DNA of 6,524 nucleotides from Acidobacteriota bacterium (lineage in GTDB: Bacteria; Acidobacteriota; Terriglobia; Terriglobales; Acidobacteriaceae): contig JAJZFE010000444.1 in assembly GCA_021798655.1 (NCBI GenBank), positions 1 to 6,524 of the forward strand, in the 5' to 3' direction. A program made the translations under genes and the position numbers. The notes under the pieces are model-generated. The model was not told where the DNA came from, ran no database searches, and saw only the letters and a program-made list of their open reading frames with translations. Each line of letters opens with the position of its first letter. The first letter of the stretch is position 1. Below, piece by piece: positions 1-6,524 of this stretch.

Positions 1-57
1 GCCGACCGTCTGCCGTCACACTCAGTCCCGCCAACATCCGTACCACGGCTGCGCCGT

Positions 58-1254
58 CTACTGCGGACTCGCCGTCCGCTGCGAACTAGCTCCCATCCCG
101 CCACCGCCACCCGATTCATCACCCCCGCCCAGGCTCCACGGCGACAACGTCATCGTCTGCCCATTCGGCGACGCCCTCAGCACCGCCTCCACCCCCACCA
201 ACAGCGTCACCGCCGCCGGCGTCTCCGACCCCGTCGTCGGCGACGTAGCCACAATCATCACCGCCTCTCCCACCTTCAATCCCGCCAGCGTCTCCGTCGG
301 CAGCCGCGACAGCATCTGCGACAGATCCATCCCCGCCCTGCCTTCACGCTCAGCCCCGTCCGCAGCGCCCGCTCCACTCCGTCCCGCTCCAGCGCCTGCT
401 CCACCCTTCATCCGTGCGGCCACTCTCTCCGCCAGCATCGCCGGAATCCGCCGCACGTCGCTGCTCGACGTCACCGCAACCGTCACCATCTTCTTCGTCG
501 CAAGGTCCTTCAGCGTCACCGTCCCCGCCGTCGCGTCGATCGCCGTAATCAATCCCGAGTAGTGGTGGAACGTTCCCGTCACCAGTTCATCCGCCGTGAT
601 CGTGCTGCCATCTTCGGATTTCGCACCACGCACCCGCAGTTGGTCCCCCGCCTCAATCGAGCCGATCGTGCTCAGCTTCGCATCAGCAAACCGCACCGAA
701 TCTCCCGCATACCGCCGCACCACCGTCGATGGCGTCACCACCACCGTCACCGACTTCAGTCCGCTCGCAATCTCAATCCTGCCCGCCGCCGCGTCCACCG
801 ACTTCACAATTCCGCCGCCGCCCCTGCTCCACGCCGCATCTTCGGCCTCGTGCGTCGCCGCAATCGCTTGCGCCTTCATCAGAATCACCCGCGCCGCCGT
901 CATCGTCGACGCATTCTCTCCGGCCGCCCCCGTCACCAGCACCCGGTCTCCCGGCGTCACGTCGCTCAGCGTCCCCTCCGTCGCCGACTTCAGATCCTTA
1001 CTCCCCGGCGCCACCACCAGCACCTTCACCGCCTCCGGAACGGTCACCGTCACATCCTGCCCCGCCGCGGTCGTTAGCGTCAGGCTCGTGGCATTCGTCG
1101 ACTTCACCGTCCCCGCCTGGCGCACCGCAGCCGCCGCACCCTGCCCGAACGCCGGTGCCGCCAGCAATCCCACCACTAGCAATCCCGCCGCCAGCGCGGC
1201 CATCCTCCACCCTCGTGCTGCTCCCATGCCTTCCATCGCTCGATCCATCCTCAT
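58..1254 (-). CDS. Exported DUF5666-like repeat protein
   Basis: Predicted exported protein of 398 residues with no enzymatic motif. The N-terminus is a typical signal peptide: a short basic region, a hydrophobic core at about 18-33, and a likely cleavage after AFG near residue 37. The mature part holds three beta-rich repeats of the DUF5666 kind, at about 48-128, 148-227 and 233-353. Each begins with G-x-(V/I)-x-S/A-(V/I) and reads through a strand-rich stretch to a G-(D/E)-x-(V/L) turn (PGDRVLVTG, AGDQLRVRG, VGEAVMIVA). The third repeat is interrupted at about 281-308 by a Gly/Ala-rich, probably disordered segment, and the tail from about 375 is Gly/Ser-rich. An in-frame stop lies just upstream at 1261-1263, so the first ATG is the longest possible start. 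ATGs at codons 3, 7, 10 and 18 are alternatives, and no ribosome-binding site clearly decides between them. DUF5666 proteins have no established function; a periplasmic or cell-surface location is inferred. Confidence 0.85.
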   Translation of the reverse strand: MRMDRAMEGMGAARGWRMAALAAGLLVVGLLAAPAFGQGAAAAVRQAGTVKSTNATSLTLTTAAGQDVTVTVPEAVKVLVVAPGSKDLKSATEGTLSDVTPGDRVLVTGAAGENASTMTAARVILMKAQAIAATHEAEDAAWSRGGGGIVKSVDAAAGRIEIASGLKSVTVVVTPSTVVRRYAGDSVRFADAKLSTIGSIEAGDQLRVRGAKSEDGSTITADELVTGTFHHYSGLITAIDATAGTVTLKDLATKKMVTVAVTSSSDVRRIPAMLAERVAARMKGGAGAGAGRSGAGAADGAEREGRAGMDLSQMLSRLPTETLAGLKVGEAVMIVATSPTTGSETPAAVTLLVGVEAVLRASPNGQTMTLSPWSLGGGDESGGGGGMGASSQRTASPQ

Positions 1255-1393
1255 CGCACATCATCCCGCCCGCGCAGAAGCAACGAAGCATCCAGCCCAC
1301 TTGGCCTCAGCCTCTACTACCTCCGCTCCAGTATCTGTAGCAATATCGGTGCCCGCTACGCTCACTGGGTTGGAACGCGAATCTGCTGTTGAA

Positions 1394-1420
1394 GATACGA
1401 ATGACCGGCGCAAAAGTTTC
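1394..1420 (-). promoter_or_regulatory. Candidate ECF-sigma promoter for the DUF5666 gene
   Basis: Reading the minus strand, GAAAC (1420-1416) is followed after exactly 16 bases by CGTATC (1399-1394). This has the layout of ECF-type promoters such as Bacillus SigW (TGAAAC, 16 bases, CGTA). It lies about 140 bases upstream of the first ATG of the DUF5666 gene and downstream of the hairpin that ends the preceding gene, a sensible position for an independent promoter. The motif is short, could occur by chance, and the host's ECF consensus is unknown. I saw no convincing sigma-70 promoter in the same gap. Confidence 0.3.
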
Positions 1421-1485
1421 TATGGAAATTTGTTTCCCGGCTTTCCTTCACCCCCTCAGGCCCGTGCCATCTACTGTCGCATCAA

Positions 1486-1527
1486 AGGCATAGGCCGTTT
1501 CTACGGACCAGCCCCCTCACTATGCCT
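1486..1527 (-). terminator. Hairpin at the 3' end of the c-di-GMP phosphodiesterase gene
   Basis: A perfect 8-base inverted repeat, AGGCATAG (1486-1493) and CTATGCCT (1520-1527), encloses a second small hairpin, CCGT-TTCT-ACGG (1495-1506). The stop codon of the phosphodiesterase gene (1520-1522) lies inside the outer stem. In the minus-strand transcript the stem is followed only by UUUGAUG, so the U-tract is poor for a classical intrinsic terminator. It may be a weak terminator or an RNA 3'-end stabilising structure. It separates this gene from the DUF5666 gene downstream. Confidence 0.4.
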
Positions 1528-3769
1528 GTGGGAGGAAGTCGGCGCGTCGTTCCGCCGGAGCTAGCAGCGATGGCAGGCACACTACCCCAGTCGAGCCCAG
1601 AAACTTCGCTTCGAAGACCTCGCTCGGCAACGCCTTGCTCAGCAGAAAGCCCTGCATCTCATCCGAGCCCAGCATTCGCACCATGCGCGCCTGGTCCGCA
1701 GTCTCCACACCCTCTGCCACCACCTTGAGGTGCATCGAATGAGCCAGATTGATGATCGCGGACACCTGCGCCAGCCGCTCCGGCGCATCCGTCAGATCAA
1801 TCACAAACGACCGGTCGATCTTCAGCGTATCCAGCGGCAATTTGGAAAGATAGCTGAGCGACGAAAACCCCGTCCCGAAGTCATCCAGCGCGATCGTAAT
1901 CCCCATCGCGCGAATCTTCCGCAGCGTCGCAATGCTGTATTCCAGGTCTTCCATGACCATGCTTTCCGTGATCTCAAACTCCAACCCCCTCGCCGCCTCC
2001 GGGTCATCACCGATGGCGCGCTCAATGTCGCCAATGAAGTGGCGATTGCGCAGTTGCAGCGGAGACACATTCACCGCGATCCGCCCCGCCTGCAACCCCG
2101 CTCTCCGCCACCGCAGATGGCCTTCAATCGCCCGGTCCAGCGCCCAATGCCCCACCTCGTAGATCAATCCCGTCTCTTCCAGCATCGGAATAAACCGGTC
2201 CGGAGGCACCAGTCCCGTGCGCGGATCGTTCCACCGGATCAGTGCTTCGGCGCCGGTCAACTCGCCGCTCACCATATTCACCTTGGGCTGGTAGTGCAGC
2301 ACGAACTCGTGCCTCTCCAGCGCCTGCCGCAGTTGATTCTCCAGCACGAACTTGCCGGCCATCATCTCGGTCATCTTGGGAGTGTGGAACAGGTATCGAT
2401 TGCGGCTTGCCTTAGCCTGCTTCAGCGCTGCCTTGGCGTTTTTAACCAGTGTCTCCGCGTTGACGCCGTCCTCCGGGTACATCGAGATCCCGACCTTTGC
2501 ATGAATCCGGAAAGTATCACCCTCCACCCCGAACGCGTGTTCGTGCAGCGCCTTCATCCATCGCTCCACCAGCAGCGCCGCATCGCCTTCTTTCTCGATC
2601 GCTGGAATCAATACCGCAAAGTGATCAGCGTCCAGTCGCGCCAGCAGGCTTGCATCTCCCACCTCCTCGGTCAGCCACTTCGCCACCTGCTTCAGAACCG
2701 CGTCTCCCGCCGGGCGTCCCAGGCTGTCATTGATATTGGTAAAGCGCTCCAGGTCCAACTCCAATACGGCCAGCTTGTGTCCGCCGCTGACAGCATTGCG
2801 CAGATGCCGAGTCACTCGCCGGAGAAAGCGCGTGCGATTCGCAAGACTGGTCAGCGCATCGTACTGCGCAAGGTGCTTCAGCATCCTCTCGTTCTCCACG
2901 TGATCCATCGCAAAGGAAAGATTGTTGGCCATCTCCACCAGCAGCCGTTCCTCCTCTTCGTCGAACGCTCCAATCTCTCCCGCATACAGAACCATAGCTC
3001 CAATCGGAACCCTCTTGCGATGCAGTGGCAGCACCGCCAGCGAATTCCACCCGAACTGCGCACTGCGCTTATGCCACGGCTCCGTGAGCGGGCTATGCTG
3101 ATAATCCTGAATCCATACAGGCCGACCCTCACGAATCGAGACCCCGGCCGGGCCGCGCTGGAACGGAGCCTCCAGCTCAATGCCTTCCAGATACTCCCTT
3201 GCGCGCTCCCCAAAGCTCGCGGCAACCCGGATCTCTTGCGTATCGGCATCCAGCAGCCCGATCCACGCCATCCCGAACGCACCCGCTTCCACCGCAATCC
3301 GGCAAGCCTCGCGAAACAGTTCATCGCGGTCGTGCACCCGCACAATCAGCGCATTGATCCTGCCTTGCATCGCAAGAACGCGATTCAGGTGACGAATTCT
3401 GATCTCCGTGGCCTCGCGATCCGCAATCAGCCGCACCGAAGCCAGCGTGTACACCCCATCCATTCCGGCATACCGATTCAAACTGATCTCGACCGCAAAC
3501 TCTGATCCGTCCGCGCGGCACGCCATTAACTCCATGCCAATCCCCATATCCCGCTCATGCGGAGATCGGGAATGCGCCTCAAAATGCTTCACATGCGTCT
3601 CCCGATAGCGCTCCGGCATTAACGCAGTAACCGGCCTTCCCACCAGTTCCCCCGGCGCATATCCAAACAGGCTGCAGGTGTGGTCATTCGCGAGCACCAT
3701 CACTCCCTGTTCATTCACCAGAATCATCGGATTTGGGACCATAGACAAAAAGTTCGCTATTCCCTGCAT
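1520..3769 (-). CDS. PAS-GAF-GGDEF(degenerate)-EAL cyclic-di-GMP phosphodiesterase
   Basis: Predicted cytoplasmic c-di-GMP phosphodiesterase of 749 residues with no transmembrane segment. Order of domains: PAS about 5-118, GAF about 140-295, GGDEF about 300-465, EAL about 475-725. The EAL domain keeps the residues expected for hydrolysis of c-di-GMP to pGpG: E508 (EAL), N567 (VNVSP), E599 and E602 (EITES), D629-D630 (DDFGTG), K650 (LKIDRSF), E686 (EGVET) and Q706 (QGF). The GGDEF motif is DADHF at 380-384, and there is no RxxD inhibitory site at the usual distance before it, so cyclase activity is very unlikely. However, the equivalents of the GTP-contacting residues D339, N347 and D356 remain, so this domain could still bind GTP as a regulator. 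PAS and GAF presumably sense a signal; the ligand is not evident. The start is the only ATG in frame before an upstream stop near 3830, with a modest GGCAGG-like site. A sigma-28-like promoter and a structured leader precede it. Confidence 0.95.
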   Translation of the reverse strand: MQGIANFLSMVPNPMILVNEQGVMVLANDHTCSLFGYAPGELVGRPVTALMPERYRETHVKHFEAHSRSPHERDMGIGMELMACRADGSEFAVEISLNRYAGMDGVYTLASVRLIADREATEIRIRHLNRVLAMQGRINALIVRVHDRDELFREACRIAVEAGAFGMAWIGLLDADTQEIRVAASFGERAREYLEGIELEAPFQRGPAGVSIREGRPVWIQDYQHSPLTEPWHKRSAQFGWNSLAVLPLHRKRVPIGAMVLYAGEIGAFDEEEERLLVEMANNLSFAMDHVENERMLKHLAQYDALTSLANRTRFLRRVTRHLRNAVSGGHKLAVLELDLERFTNINDSLGRPAGDAVLKQVAKWLTEEVGDASLLARLDADHFAVLIPAIEKEGDAALLVERWMKALHEHAFGVEGDTFRIHAKVGISMYPEDGVNAETLVKNAKAALKQAKASRNRYLFHTPKMTEMMAGKFVLENQLRQALERHEFVLHYQPKVNMVSGELTGAEALIRWNDPRTGLVPPDRFIPMLEETGLIYEVGHWALDRAIEGHLRWRRAGLQAGRIAVNVSPLQLRNRHFIGDIERAIGDDPEAARGLEFEITESMVMEDLEYSIATLRKIRAMGITIALDDFGTGFSSLSYLSKLPLDTLKIDRSFVIDLTDAPERLAQVSAIINLAHSMHLKVVAEGVETADQARMVRMLGSDEMQGFLLSKALPSEVFEAKFLGSTGVVCLPSLLAPAERRADFLPQA

Positions 3770-3786
3770 GCCGGGCCTGCCTTCAT
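3757..3786 (-). CDS. Candidate nine-codon upstream ORF overlapping the phosphodiesterase start
   Basis: An ATG at 3786-3784 is preceded seven bases upstream by GGAAGG, a better-spaced Shine-Dalgarno sequence than that of the phosphodiesterase gene itself. It reads MKAGPACRE and stops at TAG (3759-3757), so it runs across the phosphodiesterase ATG at 3769 in a different frame. If translated, it could couple or compete with initiation of the main gene. No homology can be judged at this length, and it may not be translated at all. Confidence 0.25.
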   Translation of the reverse strand: MKAGPACRE

Positions 3787-3805
3787 GTCCACACCTTCCG
3801 CCCGC

Positions 3806-3839
3806 GGAGGCTTCTTGCCCTCCACAGTTCTAAGCCTCC
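3806..3839 (-). promoter_or_regulatory. Leader hairpin upstream of the phosphodiesterase gene
   Basis: A perfect 8-base inverted repeat, GGAGGCTT (3806-3813) and AAGCCTCC (3832-3839), surrounds an 18-base loop. It lies between the candidate sigma-28 promoter and the coding region, ending 36 bases before the ATG. It is not followed by a U-tract, so it is not a normal terminator. The 3' arm of the transcript (AAGCCUCC) could alternatively pair with the downstream GGAAGG that serves the upstream ORF, so a switch between two structures is conceivable. It does not match any riboswitch class I recognise. Confidence 0.35.
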
Positions 3840-3899
3840 TCAGCGAACGTACGAGTTTATCTATCGCCGCAGGTGGCTCGGTGAGCGATCACAGAGTTA

Positions 3900-3926
3900 C
3901 TATCGGCAGATTCATGGAAAACTCTA
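3900..3926 (-). promoter_or_regulatory. Sigma-28 (FliA)-type promoter for the phosphodiesterase gene
   Basis: On the minus strand, TAGAGTTT (3926-3919), 11 bases, then GCCGATAG (3907-3900). The known FliA consensus is TAAAGTTT, 11 bases, GCCGATAA: 14 of 16 positions match with exact spacing. Transcription would start near 3893, giving a leader of about 125 bases before the ATG at 3769. The direction and position fit the c-di-GMP phosphodiesterase gene. Flagellar sigma control of a phosphodiesterase is known in E. coli (PdeH/YhjH), which makes the match biologically plausible. No flagellar gene is visible in the window. Confidence 0.6.
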
Positions 3927-3958
3927 GGTGTCGAAGTCGATCCCCATCGCTGCGTTGA

Positions 3959-4000
3959 ACCTCTGACGCAACCCGCGGCCCGTGATCGACCTCTAACGCA
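3959..4000. repeat. 12-base direct repeat pair, possible operator
   Basis: ACCTCTGACGCA (3959-3970) and ACCTCTAACGCA (3989-4000) differ at one base and are spaced 30 bases apart, about three helical turns. The first copy also overlaps an inverted repeat, TGCGT (3951-3955) and ACGCA (3966-3970). Regulator binding on the same face of the helix would fit, but no regulator is identified and the pair may be fortuitous. Confidence 0.3.
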
Positions 4001-4155
4001 TCCATCCTCTATATCTTGCGGCCAGCACTCCACCCAGCACCCCGCCACCCCAGCTTCGATCCGGCCAAGGAATCCATCCTGCCACGAGCCACCCCAACCG
4101 CCCCACCCCGTTTGCAAGACCGTCTCAACACACAGTCAAACTCCAATTCCCTGTG

Positions 4156-4180
4156 TATCCTATTGGGTGACTGAGGGAGA
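4156..4180 (+). promoter_or_regulatory. Weak -10 element and ribosome-binding site of the universal stress gene
   Basis: TATCCT (4156-4161) could be a -10 box, but there is no good -35 box at the right distance. The purine-rich GAGGGAGA (4173-4180), six bases before the ATG at 4187, is a credible Shine-Dalgarno sequence and supports that start. The promoter part is weak; the ribosome-binding site is the better-supported half. Confidence 0.35.
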
Positions 4181-4186
4181 GCAGCC

Positions 4187-4621
4187 ATGAAGATCGTAGT
4201 AGCAGTGGACGACTCGAAGTCATCGAAAGAATTATCACGGGCCCTTGTCGCGCAGTTTCGCACGGACAGCACAGAGGTCCTGGTCCTGCATGTACTCCAG
4301 CCGGTTGGGCCCGCTCCTCCCCAGATGGATCCCGGCTACGCCCCGGAGCTCGAAGGCCAGAAGAAGCCAGCCCGCACGTTAGTCAACCGCATCGCGAAAG
4401 AGTTGTGCGACGCCGGATTCCAAGCCACTACGGCCATCAAAGTCGGCGACATCCGCGAGACCATCATCGACTCCGCAGCCGACTGGCACGCCGACCTGAT
4501 CGTCCTCGGCTCACACGGCAAGCGAGGCCTGCAGCGTTTCCTGCTCGGCGGCGTCTCCGAGTTCGTAGCTCGCCACGCCGGTTGCTCGGTGGAGATCATA
4601 CGAACCCCAGCCAGCGCCTGA
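4187..4621 (+). CDS. Universal stress protein (UspA family, single domain)
   Basis: A 144-residue single-domain universal stress protein, the usual length for the family. It has the N-terminal strand and acidic residues of the nucleotide-binding fold (VAVDDS, D8) and the C-terminal ATP-binding loop GSHG-x9-G at 108-121. The residue after the last glycine is Gly122 rather than the classical Ser/Thr, with VSEFV following, a common variant. ATP binding is therefore likely but not certain. Such proteins are cytoplasmic dimers implicated in survival under starvation, hypoxia or oxidative stress; the specific role here is unknown. The start is supported by a good ribosome-binding site. The gene stands alone, divergent from the phosphodiesterase gene and convergent with the peptidase gene, only 24 bases separating the two stop codons. 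Confidence 0.93.
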   Translation: MKIVVAVDDSKSSKELSRALVAQFRTDSTEVLVLHVLQPVGPAPPQMDPGYAPELEGQKKPARTLVNRIAKELCDAGFQATTAIKVGDIRETIIDSAADWHADLIVLGSHGKRGLQRFLLGGVSEFVARHAGCSVEIIRTPASA

Positions 4622-4645
4622 GCATCTCTCCACCACTCCGCACAG

Positions 4646-6524
4646 CTACTGCATCCCATACCGCTGCAGCCACTTCAACTCTTCCCGGACCTTGATATAG
4701 CCATGCCAAGGGTTCTTGTCCAGCGGATGGTTCTCGCCTGGAAACACCAGCAGCGTGTGCGGTACATTCAACCGCTCCAGCGCCCGTTCCAGCAGCACCT
4801 GCTCGAAGTAGCTGACGCGGTTGTCCGCATTGCCTCCGACAATGTGCGTTGGCGTCGTGACCTTGTTCATCTGAAACAGCGCCGCCTCACTCTGGTAAAG
4901 CTCCGGCTTCTCCCACGGCGTTCCCGAAAGATACCACGCATCATCCCAGGTAAGATCGTCATTGCCCCAGTTGGCGGCGTGCTCCACCGCGCCCGCGCCG
5001 GTCACCGCAGCCTTGAATCGCGTCGTCTGCGTAATCAGCCAGTTCGTCATGTAGCCGCCATAGCTGTACCCGCCGATGGTCAGATGATCAGGATCGGCAA
5101 TCCCATCCTTCACCAGCGCATCCACCCCCGCAAGAATGTCCTTCCCGGGCGCCGACACAATATGCGGCTGAATCCCCAGCATGAACGCATCCCCATACCC
5201 CGATGACCCGCGATAGTTCGGCCGAAACACCAGCCACCCATTCGCCGCAGCCAGGGTCGCCCAGTCGTACCAGTCCGCGCCAAAACGGTCGCCGTCGGCA
5301 TCCGCCGGCCCGCCATGGATCAGTGTCAGCATCGGCAGATGCTGATCCCTGCTCTTTCCCGGCGGATAGATCAGGACGCCTTCCACCTCGGCTCCATCCG
5401 CAGCCTTCCACCGGTACGGCTTCCACTCCACCTGCGCGCGCTCCCCAAACACCGGATTGAACGCCGTCACCGCCTTCGCTGCATTCAACCCCGACACACC
5501 CTCCGCAACATACACTTGCGTCGGCGCTGTGATCGTCGAGTGCGTAAACAGCACAGCATCTCCGCTGCGCGCCGCATCCAGATGAGCGTAGTTCCCAGGC
5601 ACCGTTGCAACGGCCTCGGCCTTCTCACCCTCCACACGGTACACGCCTACATCGATTCCCTTCTGTCCCGCAGCCAGCAACGTACCCTCCGCCGTAACGG
5701 TCAGATCCTCCCATGATCCGCCAAACTCTCCACCCAGCCGCGTCACCTTCCCCGTCGCCACTTCCAGCGAATACAGTCGTCCCTGCACATCGCGGTACGG
5801 CCCTTCGATCGACCCGCCCGCCGCGCGCACCAGCAGATCAATGCTCTTGCCCGACGGCATCCAATGCAGATCACCCTCCAGCCCCTGGTTATGGGTCAAC
5901 TGGCGCGCATCGCCGCCCTTGGCCGCCACCACAAACAGCTCACTCTCCGCAGGATTCTCCAGCCGGCGCGACACCGGCCCCGTCTCAAACGCAATCTGCT
6001 CGCCGTCCGGCGAAGGCACAATCTGCATCACCTCGAGCGCACTCTTCGTCAGCTCCACAGCGCCCGCAGGATACTCCGGCTTGTCCGCCGCCGGCTTCGA
6101 AACCTGGTGCGCCTCCGGAGTTCTCGTGCTGGCCGCTATTGCAGTGGCCACCGGCATCGACAGCAGCACATCCCCGCGCTCCTGCTCGCGCCACCGGATC
6201 ACATCCTTCCACTCCGCCTCGTGCGCCTCCTTCGCATCCTTCGACAGCGGTTCAGTCACCGAGAACACCACGCTCTTCCCATCACTCGACCAAGCAAACG
6301 CATGCGCATCCATCTTCTCGCGATACAGCGGCACCGCCTCGCCGCCACTCAAAGAGATCAGCCAGACGCGGCTCGTCGCATCCTTGTCGTCGCCCGCCGC
6401 TGCCCCGTCCCCAGCCACACCATCGCCCGACACTTCGCCCGGCAGCCTCCGGTCTGAGACGAACGCAATCATCTTCCCATCTGGCGACCACTGCGGCGAC
6501 GCATCATGCCCCGAGTACGTCAGC
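4646..6524 (-). CDS. S9-family serine peptidase with PD40 propeller, N-terminus cut by the window edge
   Basis: Prolyl-oligopeptidase-family (dipeptidyl/acylaminoacyl peptidase-like) enzyme; 625 residues are visible and the frame is open to the right edge. The ATG at 6472 is internal: the 17 preceding codons continue the protein and complete a PD40 motif (WSPDGK). The visible first part, to about 350, is a beta-propeller with further PD40-like units near 78-83 (WSSDGK), 170-175 (PSPDGE) and 219-229. A Gly/Asp-rich loop lies at about 28-51. The C-terminal alpha/beta-hydrolase domain (about 364-625) has HGGP at 403-406, NYRGSSGYG at 436-444, the nucleophile Ser487 in GGYSYGG (codon 5063-5065), Asp567 in GGNADNRV and His599 in GENHPLD, a complete catalytic triad. 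It should cleave small peptides, the propeller limiting substrate size. Homologues are often exported; a signal peptide, if any, is outside the window. No terminator is visible in the 24 bases before the stress gene. Confidence 0.93.
   Translation of the reverse strand, partial: LTYSGHDASPQWSPDGKMIAFVSDRRLPGEVSGDGVAGDGAAAGDDKDATSRVWLISLSGGEAVPLYREKMDAHAFAWSSDGKSVVFSVTEPLSKDAKEAHEAEWKDVIRWREQERGDVLLSMPVATAIAASTRTPEAHQVSKPAADKPEYPAGAVELTKSALEVMQIVPSPDGEQIAFETGPVSRRLENPAESELFVVAAKGGDARQLTHNQGLEGDLHWMPSGKSIDLLVRAAGGSIEGPYRDVQGRLYSLEVATGKVTRLGGEFGGSWEDLTVTAEGTLLAAGQKGIDVGVYRVEGEKAEAVATVPGNYAHLDAARSGDAVLFTHSTITAPTQVYVAEGVSGLNAAKAVTAFNPVFGERAQVEWKPYRWKAADGAEVEGVLIYPPGKSRDQHLPMLTLIHGGPADADGDRFGADWYDWATLAAANGWLVFRPNYRGSSGYGDAFMLGIQPHIVSAPGKDILAGVDALVKDGIADPDHLTIGGYSYGGYMTNWLITQTTRFKAAVTGAGAVEHAANWGNDDLTWDDAWYLSGTPWEKPELYQSEAALFQMNKVTTPTHIVGGNADNRVSYFEQVLLERALERLNVPHTLLVFPGENHPLDKNPWHGYIKVREELKWLQRYGMQ

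Larger units (their letters stand above)
3770..4186. other. Divergent intergenic region between the phosphodiesterase and universal stress genes
   Basis: This 417-base stretch has no convincing gene. From left to right it holds the phosphodiesterase leader with a hairpin and upstream ORF, the sigma-28-like promoter, a short direct repeat (3959-4000), a C-rich stretch (about 4020-4110) without recognised elements, and the weak promoter and ribosome-binding site of the universal stress gene. Small ORFs here are on the minus strand at 3857-4272, have no recognisable product and run through the regulatory signals. Confidence 0.7.

Noticed and set aside
1..37. Possible start of a further minus-strand gene (ATG at 37-35, reading MLAGLSVTADGR to the left edge)
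   Set aside because: Only twelve codons are visible, there is no ribosome-binding site, and the frame extends back into the DUF5666 gene, so it cannot be called.
1394..1520. A c-di-GMP (GEMM) or other riboswitch in the gap downstream of the phosphodiesterase gene
   Set aside because: I looked for the conserved c-di-GMP-I and fluoride riboswitch cores and found neither; only simple inverted repeats are present.
596..1564. Long plus-strand open frames opposite the DUF5666 gene
   Set aside because: Low-complexity Ser/Pro/Ala/Arg-rich translations without motifs; the minus-strand frame has a signal peptide and domain repeats.
1730..3505. A 591-codon plus-strand open frame antisense to the phosphodiesterase gene
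   Set aside because: It lies wholly opposite a clear PAS-GAF-GGDEF-EAL gene, is rich in Arg, His, Gln and Pro without any domain, and is the usual by-product of high-GC codon use.
4020..4112. G-rich minus strand suggesting G-quadruplexes before the universal stress gene
   Set aside because: Each of the two clusters has only three runs of three or more G plus a GG pair, short of a canonical four-run quadruplex, and C-rich tracts are common in this genome.
5864..6457. Plus-strand open frame opposite the S9 peptidase
   Set aside because: Arg/His/Leu-rich shadow translation; the peptidase on the other strand has propeller motifs and a full catalytic triad.

Overview
This 6.5 kb window is GC-rich chromosomal DNA from a bacterium, most likely an acidobacterium of the Terriglobales/Acidobacteriaceae type. 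That assignment is an inference from three things: a secreted protein built of DUF5666-like repeats, an S9 peptidase with PD40 propeller repeats, and the general codon style. There are no tRNA or rRNA genes, CRISPR arrays, insertion sequences or phage genes, and I see no previously undescribed multi-gene system. The interesting material is regulatory and lies around one cyclic-di-GMP gene.

Layout from left to right. Positions 58-1254 (minus) encode an exported repeat protein of the DUF5666 type. A 265-base gap (1255-1519) holds a terminator-like hairpin that contains the stop codon of the next gene, and a candidate ECF-sigma promoter for the DUF5666 gene. Positions 1520-3769 (minus) encode a 749-residue PAS-GAF-GGDEF-EAL protein. 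Its EAL phosphodiesterase site looks intact, while its GGDEF motif is replaced by DADHF, so it should degrade rather than make c-di-GMP. A 417-base divergent intergenic region (3770-4186) follows. It carries a good match to a flagellar sigma-28 (FliA) promoter directed at the phosphodiesterase gene, a leader with an 8-bp hairpin and a nine-codon upstream ORF overlapping the start codon, and a short direct repeat. Positions 4187-4621 (plus) encode a small universal stress protein. Only 24 bases beyond it, converging, is an S9-family serine peptidase (minus, 4646 to the right edge), whose N-terminus lies outside the window.

How the parts relate: the genes look like independent transcription units rather than one operon. 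The main biological reading is that flagellar sigma-28 may switch on a c-di-GMP phosphodiesterase, coupling flagellar gene expression to low c-di-GMP, as is known for PdeH (YhjH) in E. coli. The DUF5666 protein and the peptidase are probably envelope or exported proteins with no visible functional link to that circuit.
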